A DNA stretch of 64,000 nt from Neolewinella antarctica (GTDB lineage: Bacteria; Bacteroidota; Bacteroidia; Chitinophagales; Saprospiraceae): the NCBI RefSeq assembly GCF_011927835.1, contig NZ_JAATJH010000002.1:947915-1011914 (forward strand). The letters run 5' to 3'. The notes under the pieces were generated by a model that did not search any database, was not told the origin of the DNA, and worked only from the letters and a program-made list of their open reading frames with translations. Of the stretch, positions 59,935 to 64,000 are shown piece by piece; within the stretch, counting starts at the first letter, position 1, and every line of letters begins with the position of its first letter. The translations under genes were made by a program, and so were the position numbers.

Positions 59935-60981
59935 ATGCCTCAACACCCCCGTCTGCACGGCCGTGGCGCGCAGATCAATACCGCCAACCCCTACCACGAG
60001 CTCCGTTACGACGAGTTGCCCGACCCGGAAGACGAGTTGCGCACCCAGCTCATCCCCACCCACCCGAAGACGATCCTCAACAAGATCACCAGCCCGGATT
60101 TGGGAAGTGGGTATGGCCTGAATTGCTACCAGGGTTGCGAGCACGGCTGCGTTTACTGCTTTGCCCGCACGACCCACCAGTACTGGGGGTACAGCGCTGG
60201 AATCGACTTCGAACAGAAGATTTTGTACAAAGCCGAGGCCCCGGTTTTACTCCGCCAGCGTTTGCTCAATAAGGCCTACCAACCGCTGCCGGTCATGATG
60301 TCCGGCAACACGGATTCTTACCAGCCGGCGGAGAAGAAATTGCGGTTGACGCGTCAGTGCATCGAGGTATTGCGCGAGCTCGAACACCCCTTCGGGCTCA
60401 TCACCAAAAATAGCCTCATCCTGCGCGATCTCGATTTGATCGCCGAGGCTGCCAAGGACGATCTCGTCCACGTTTGCCTCAGCATCACGACCCTCGACGA
60501 AGACGTCCGCCGGATGCTCGAGCCCCGCACGTCCAGCATCGCCCAACGCTTCCGCGCGGTGGAAGAGCTCAGCAAAGCCGGCGTCCCCGTAACCGTCAAC
60601 ATTGCCCCCGTCATCCCCGGCCTGACGGAACACGAAGTACTCGGCATCGCAAAGAGGGCCGCGGACGCGGGTGCCAGGAAGATTGGGTACAGCATTGTGC
60701 GCCTCAACGACGAGATTGGCGAAATCTTCACCGATTGGGCCCGGAAAGCTATTCCCGATCGGGCGGATAAAGTGCTTAGCAAAATCAGGGAATGCCGGGG
60801 CGGGACGCTCGAAGAAAAGCGCTTTGGCTTCCGCCACCGGGGTGAAGGGGAAGTTGCGCGAATGATCGGGCAGCACTTTGCGTTGGCGCAGCGGAAGTTC
60901 TTTGCCGGAGAAGCCGACTGGCCGGATTACAATTTCGAGTTGTTCGAGCGGCGTCGTCGGCCGCAGCTTAGTTTGTTTTAA
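59935..60981 (+). CDS. PA0069-family radical SAM protein
   Basis: A 348-residue radical SAM protein of the spore-photoproduct-lyase-like PA0069 family. The cluster site is Cys68, Cys72, Cys75 in YQGCEHGCVYCFART. The preceding NPYHELRYDELPD and ILNKITSPDLGSGYGLNCY, as well as VMMSGNTDSYQPAEKKLRLT, are typical. The biochemical role of the family is not established; DNA photoproduct repair has been suggested because of its SplB resemblance. One GC-rich motif copy is in the coding sequence near residue 243. Confidence 0.9.
   Translation: MPQHPRLHGRGAQINTANPYHELRYDELPDPEDELRTQLIPTHPKTILNKITSPDLGSGYGLNCYQGCEHGCVYCFARTTHQYWGYSAGIDFEQKILYKAEAPVLLRQRLLNKAYQPLPVMMSGNTDSYQPAEKKLRLTRQCIEVLRELEHPFGLITKNSLILRDLDLIAEAAKDDLVHVCLSITTLDEDVRRMLEPRTSSIAQRFRAVEELSKAGVPVTVNIAPVIPGLTEHEVLGIAKRAADAGARKIGYSIVRLNDEIGEIFTDWARKAIPDRADKVLSKIRECRGGTLEEKRFGFRHRGEGEVARMIGQHFALAQRKFFAGEADWPDYNFELFERRRRPQLSLF
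60656..60678 (+). repeat. GC-rich motif inside radical SAM gene
   Basis: GCGGACGCGGGTGCCAGG preceded by GGGCC, the core with one extra C. It encodes AADAGARKIG, almost the same ADAGAR peptide as in the SusC-like gene at 37478. Confidence 0.7.
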
Positions 60982-61328
60982 CAAGCGCTAGTCACTTTGG
61001 AAAGGCTTTTCGCTTAGGCTATTACCGGAAAGACGATCCGCCTTTTGTTGGCACCGCAATCCTAACTGTGAGATCAGTTTTTCACTTCAATGCTTTCTCA
61101 CCAGAACCGGATAGAGGACCCAAAAACCAAACATCGGCGCGGCATTTTGCGTAGTACCTACACAACAATAACCGACGTTACGCAGATTTTTAGCCATATA
61201 AACACAAAAGCACAAAGAAGCTTTTTTCGGCAACGCCGAACCATTTTTTGCCCACGCTTTTGTGGTTCTGTGTTTTTGTGGCAGAATCTGGTTGCGGAAC
61301 GTCAGTTAGTAACCAAAAAATAATTATT
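60982..61328. other. intergenic region with fold-back repeat
   Basis: 347 bases with no gene. Contains the A-rich/T-rich repeat pair listed separately; around its centre a GGCAACGCC mini-hairpin is present (about 61228-61236). An apparent longer frame into the OsmC gene is not coding. Confidence 0.5.
61196..61285. repeat. A-rich/T-rich opposed repeat array
   Basis: Left arm AAACACAAAAGCACAAAG and right arm CTTTTGTGGTTCTGTG plus TTTTTGTGG, separated by about 40 bases. Same composition and architecture as 3771-3890. Confidence 0.65.
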
Positions 61329-61739
61329 ATGAAACGTACCGCACAAGCCGAATGGAATGGCACCGTCAAAGAAGGAAAAGGAAACTTAACGACCAAGTCC
61401 AAGACCCTCGACAAGCAAAATTACAGCTTCCACAGCCGCTTCGAAGACGGCAAGGGCACCAACCCCGAAGAACTCATCGCCGCCGCCCACGCCGGCTGTT
61501 TCACGATGGCCCTCAGCGCCGGACTTTCTGAGGCCGGTTACACGCCCGGTGACTTGAAGACGGACTGCGCCGTCGACTTCCAGGACCAAAAGATCATCGA
61601 ATCAAAGCTGACTACTACTGCATCCGTGCCGGGCATCAAAAAGGACGAGTTTGATAAGATCATCAACACGGCCAAAGAAAATTGCCCGATCTCCAAGGTG
61701 CTGAATACTAAGATCACGCTTGAGTACACACTCAACTAG
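61329..61739 (+). CDS. OsmC-family peroxiredoxin
   Basis: A 136-residue thiol peroxidase of the OsmC/Ohr group, which reduces organic hydroperoxides. The first redox Cys is in AAAHAGCFTMALSAGL (about residue 57) and the second in KENCPISKVLNT (about 119). The start at 61329 gives the OsmC-like MKRTAQAEWNGTVKEGKG; the longer frame from 61248 is repeat DNA. A terminator lies about 30 bases after the stop. OsmC versus Ohr subtype: closer to OsmC by the TAQAEWNG start. Confidence 0.93.
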   Translation: MKRTAQAEWNGTVKEGKGNLTTKSKTLDKQNYSFHSRFEDGKGTNPEELIAAAHAGCFTMALSAGLSEAGYTPGDLKTDCAVDFQDQKIIESKLTTTASVPGIKKDEFDKIINTAKENCPISKVLNTKITLEYTLN

Positions 61740-61768
61740 TCGTTTGTAGATAACTAATGATGCAATTG

Positions 61769-61803
61769 AAATGCCTCTTCGAAACATCGGAGGGGCATTT
61801 TAA
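61769..61803 (+). terminator. terminator of osmC-like gene
   Basis: AAATGCCTCT and GGAGGGGCATTT form a stem around a 10-base loop, followed by TAATTTT. Good match to a rho-independent terminator. Confidence 0.78.
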
Positions 61804-61812
61804 TTTTCGGAA

Positions 61813-61837
61813 GAGGAAAGAGGAAAGAGGAAAGAGG
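61813..61837. repeat. GAGGAAA heptamer array
   Basis: Three and a half tandem GAGGAAA units ending in GAGGCTA, whose last three bases are the stop codon of the minus-strand gene at 61838. Confidence 0.7.
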
Positions 61838-62251
61838 CTAATATTCTACTGCTTGGCCTCTTCTCCGCCGGTCCAGTTCTTGCTGGATGATGAAGCGCAG
61901 GCGTTTCGAGCGGTCCATGCAGGCGTAGTTGCGGCGGACGTGAATTTGGGTTAGCGCCAAGACGACCACACAGATAGGAATGACCGCCACGCAGAGGCTG
62001 ACGAGGTATTTATGACCTACCAGCGCGAGTGAGCAGGCCGCAAACATTAGGAATGGAATGGTCAGGCCGATGCGGAACATAAAGTCCTGAATAAAGCTTA
62101 ATCGCGCATTCGCCAATTTGAGGCGGCGGAGTAGTTGATGGAGCTCATGCGTAGCAAAGGCCTCCGCCCCACCGGTGAGGATGAGGGCGAAATCATTGTT
62201 GCCGGTCCGTTCCAACCGGTTAATTTGACGTCTGATCTTGCCTTTGAGCAT
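61838..62251 (-). CDS. small membrane protein, hypothetical
   Basis: A 137-residue protein with a basic amphipathic N-terminus (LKGKIRRQINRLERTGNNDF), a helical segment, two membrane helices (LTIPFLMFAACSLALVGH and LVSLCVAVIPICVVVLAL) joined by a very short loop, and a basic C-terminus (DRSKRLRFIIQQELDRRRRG). Both ends probably face the cytoplasm. I do not recognise a family. The downstream repeat provides its stop codon. Confidence 0.6.
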   Translation of the reverse strand: MLKGKIRRQINRLERTGNNDFALILTGGAEAFATHELHQLLRRLKLANARLSFIQDFMFRIGLTIPFLMFAACSLALVGHKYLVSLCVAVIPICVVVLALTQIHVRRNYACMDRSKRLRFIIQQELDRRRRGQAVEY

Positions 62252-62698
62252 AGTGCTTCAAATTTACGTCGTGTACTACCGAAATGTCAAGAGTGGACGT
62301 AAATAAGGTTATTTGTTAGGGATTAGGGTAGCGATTATGAGGACATGGGCCAATCGTTGTACCTGTTTGCACGGTTGCGGGTGCAAAGTTGCCGGGGAAA
62401 TAGCCAAAAAATACCGCTAAATACATACATCTAGGCCCGGTAGGGTCGCCTTTTGTAGCGTGGGGTGTAGCCCCACGTTTTCGTTATTTGTTGTTATTTT
62501 GGTTGTGATTTTTGCCAAATTATCAAAGTCAATCTATACGACGGTCGCAAAATCAACCCAGTCACGCCGCCTTCCCCACCACCGCCATCAACTGGCCAAA
62601 TTTAAGCGAGCCCAAAAAATATATTCCCAACAATTCCTACCATTCCCCCACCTTTTCACCATATTTGTATCCTTACAGCAGCTTTTTAGACACACACC
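62252..62698. other. intergenic region before recQ
   Basis: 447 bases without a gene. It contains a degenerate GC-rich motif (62369-62388: GCACGGTTGCGGGTGCAAAG), a stem-loop CGTGGGG/CCCCACG with a TGTAG loop followed by TTTT (62459-62481), and a CATATTTG box about 38 bases before the recQ start that resembles a Bacteroidota -7 element. An open frame at 62460-62702 overlaps these and is not a gene. Confidence 0.5.
62459..62481 (+). terminator. orphan terminator-like hairpin
   Basis: Perfect 7-base stem CGTGGGG with CCCCACG, 5-base loop, then TTTT. No gene ends upstream of it on the plus strand for more than 600 bases, so it may end an unrecognised small RNA or leader transcript. Confidence 0.5.
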
Positions 62699-64000
62699 AT
62701 GACACCCGAACTCGCCAAAACGGCCCTGAAGAAGTACTTCGGCTACGACGGTTACCGCCCGCTCCAGCTCGACATCATCACTAAAGTTTATAAGGGTCAG
62801 GACGGCATCGTCCTCATGCCCACCGGCGGCGGTAAATCGGTTTGTTTCCAGATCCCCGCCGTGACGATGAACGGCACCGTCGTCGTCGTCAGCCCACTAA
62901 TCTCGTTGATGAAGGACCAGGTCGACGGCCTAAATGCCGTTGGTATCCGGGCTGCTTACCTTAATTCCAGCCAATCGGGTGGGGAGAATCACCAAGTAGA
63001 AACCGCCTTTGAAAACGGCGAACTGCACTTACTTTACGTCAGCCCCGAGAAACTGCTGAGTAACGGCTTCCTCACCTTCCTCAAGCGCCGCAATATCTGC
63101 CTTTTCGCCATCGACGAGGCCCACTGTATTTCCTCCTGGGGCCACGATTTCCGCCCGGAATACACCCGTCTAAAAAGCCTTCGGGAAGTATTCCCGAAAG
63201 TTCCCATCCTGGCTCTCACCGCCACCGCCGACCGCCTCACCCGCCGCGACATGGCCGAGCAGCTAGGTATCCCCGACGCCGAGCAACACATTGCTAGCTT
63301 CAACCGGCCGAACCTGAGTCTGGCCGTCCGCCCCGGCAAGAAAAAGCGGGAACAGATTATCCAGTTCCTGCGCGAGCGCCCCGATCAGGCCGGTATCGTA
63401 TACTGCCTCAGCCGCAAGCAAACCGAGAACCTCGCCGAGAAACTCCGCGAAGCTGGCTATAACGCCCAATCCTACCACGCCGGGTTGCATTCTCAGGAGC
63501 GCGCCGAACGCCAGGCCGATTTTATTAACGACCGGACGCTGATCATTTGCGCCACCATCGCCTTCGGGATGGGCATCGATAAGTCCAACGTCCGCTGGGT
63601 CATCCACTATTCTCTACCCAAAAACCTGGAGAACTACTACCAAGAAATCGGCCGCGCCGGTCGCGACGGTGCCGCCGCCGATACGCTGCTTTTCTACAGC
63701 TACAATGATTATACGGTCCTGAAGAGCATGATCAGCGAGAATGCGAATAGCGAACTACAAATCGCTAAGCTCGACCGGATGAAAGAGTACGCCGACAGCC
63801 TCGCCTGCCGCCGCCGCATTCTGCTCAATTACTTCAGCGAAGACCACTCCGAAGACTGCGGAAACTGCGACATCTGTGCCAACCCGCCCGAGCGTTTCGA
63901 CGGGACGATCCTCGCCCAGCAAGCTCTTTCCGCCGTCTACCGCCTCAAACAGAGCACCGGTGTCAACCTGACCATCGACGTACTGCGCGGCTCCGCCCGT
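62699..64000 (+). CDS. recQ: ATP-dependent DNA helicase RecQ (truncated by window)
   Basis: The first 434 residues of a RecQ helicase; the frame continues past the window end. N-terminal KKYFGYDGYRPLQLDIITKV leads to Walker A MPTGGGKSVCF near 41-52, DEAHCISSWGHDFRPEY near 140, TATADRL near 180, then helicase domain 2 with YHAGLHSQERA, ATIAFGMGIDKSNVRWVIHY and EIGRAGRDG, and the RecQ zinc site beginning CRRRILLNYF and DCGNCDIC near 390. The RQC winged helix and HRDC end lie beyond the window. It unwinds forks and recombination intermediates. Confidence 0.96.
   Translation, partial: MTPELAKTALKKYFGYDGYRPLQLDIITKVYKGQDGIVLMPTGGGKSVCFQIPAVTMNGTVVVVSPLISLMKDQVDGLNAVGIRAAYLNSSQSGGENHQVETAFENGELHLLYVSPEKLLSNGFLTFLKRRNICLFAIDEAHCISSWGHDFRPEYTRLKSLREVFPKVPILALTATADRLTRRDMAEQLGIPDAEQHIASFNRPNLSLAVRPGKKKREQIIQFLRERPDQAGIVYCLSRKQTENLAEKLREAGYNAQSYHAGLHSQERAERQADFINDRTLIICATIAFGMGIDKSNVRWVIHYSLPKNLENYYQEIGRAGRDGAAADTLLFYSYNDYTVLKSMISENANSELQIAKLDRMKEYADSLACRRRILLNYFSEDHSEDCGNCDICANPPERFDGTILAQQALSAVYRLKQSTGVNLTIDVLRGSAR

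Noticed and set aside
62460-62784. Small open frames before recQ
   Set aside because: They overlap the terminator hairpin and the recQ start in other frames.

Overview
The window looks like chromosomal DNA of a Bacteroidota bacterium, most likely in the Saprospiria (Lewinella-like). The evidence is a SusC/SusD pair, further TonB-dependent receptors, a secreted protein with a type IX secretion C-terminal domain, a TamB gene followed by a lipoprotein version of TamA (TamL), futalosine-route menaquinone genes (MqnE, MqnA), moderately high GC, and few Shine-Dalgarno sites. The genus is inference; no rRNA is present.

Layout. 1-5.1 kb: minus-strand housekeeping genes (uracil-DNA glycosylase, cysteine desulfurase, exonuclease III, acyl-CoA thioesterase, hypotheticals). 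5.3-8.1 kb: plus-strand sulfotransferase-like protein, class IV aminotransferase and an SDR. 8.3-9.6 kb: minus-strand phosphoesterase, a small protein and a DUF2147 protein. 10.1-14.9 kb: type IX cargo protein plus TonB receptor. 15.1-23.6 kb: minus-strand ruvB, two tRNAs, DUF3467 protein, topA, FMN reductase, DUF6438 lipoprotein, OmpA lipoprotein and RlpA. 23.8-25.8 kb: divergent response regulator and PAS histidine kinase. 26.1-28.3 kb: split YeeE/YedE transporter and a dipeptide epimerase. 28.5-31.4 kb: mqnE, histidine phosphatase, mqnA. 31.5-36.3 kb: minus-strand hypothetical, outer-membrane barrel and zinc peptidase. 36.5-42 kb: DUF2064 protein and SusC/SusD. 42.1-47 kb: an arsenosugar-type locus (Na+/solute symporter, CsaA, a three-part fusion ORF, radical SAM ArsS). 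47.1-55.7 kb: hemJ and tamB-tamL. 55.9-64 kb: BNR-repeat secreted protein, small proteins, PA0069-type radical SAM, OsmC and a truncated recQ.

The most unusual material is not the housekeeping genes. (1) At 43943-45853 one uninterrupted reading frame joins a metallophosphoesterase, an AT-richer DUF559-type endonuclease domain bounded by GC-rich palindromes, the rest of the phosphoesterase, and an arsenosugar-type peroxidase-like protein. The left palindrome shares an exact 16-mer with one end of a 277-bp inverted-repeat element at 29664-29940, which suggests a mobile family able to insert in frame. (2) A GC-rich motif with core GCGCGG(A/T)CGCGGGTGC recurs about 15-18 times, both between genes and inside coding sequences. 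(3) Intergenic heptamer arrays, each with its own 7-base word and most built as two opposing arms, abut start or stop codons; one runs in 7-base phase up to the arsS ATG. (4) The end of tRNA-Pro is repeated twice downstream of the gene together with its terminator.
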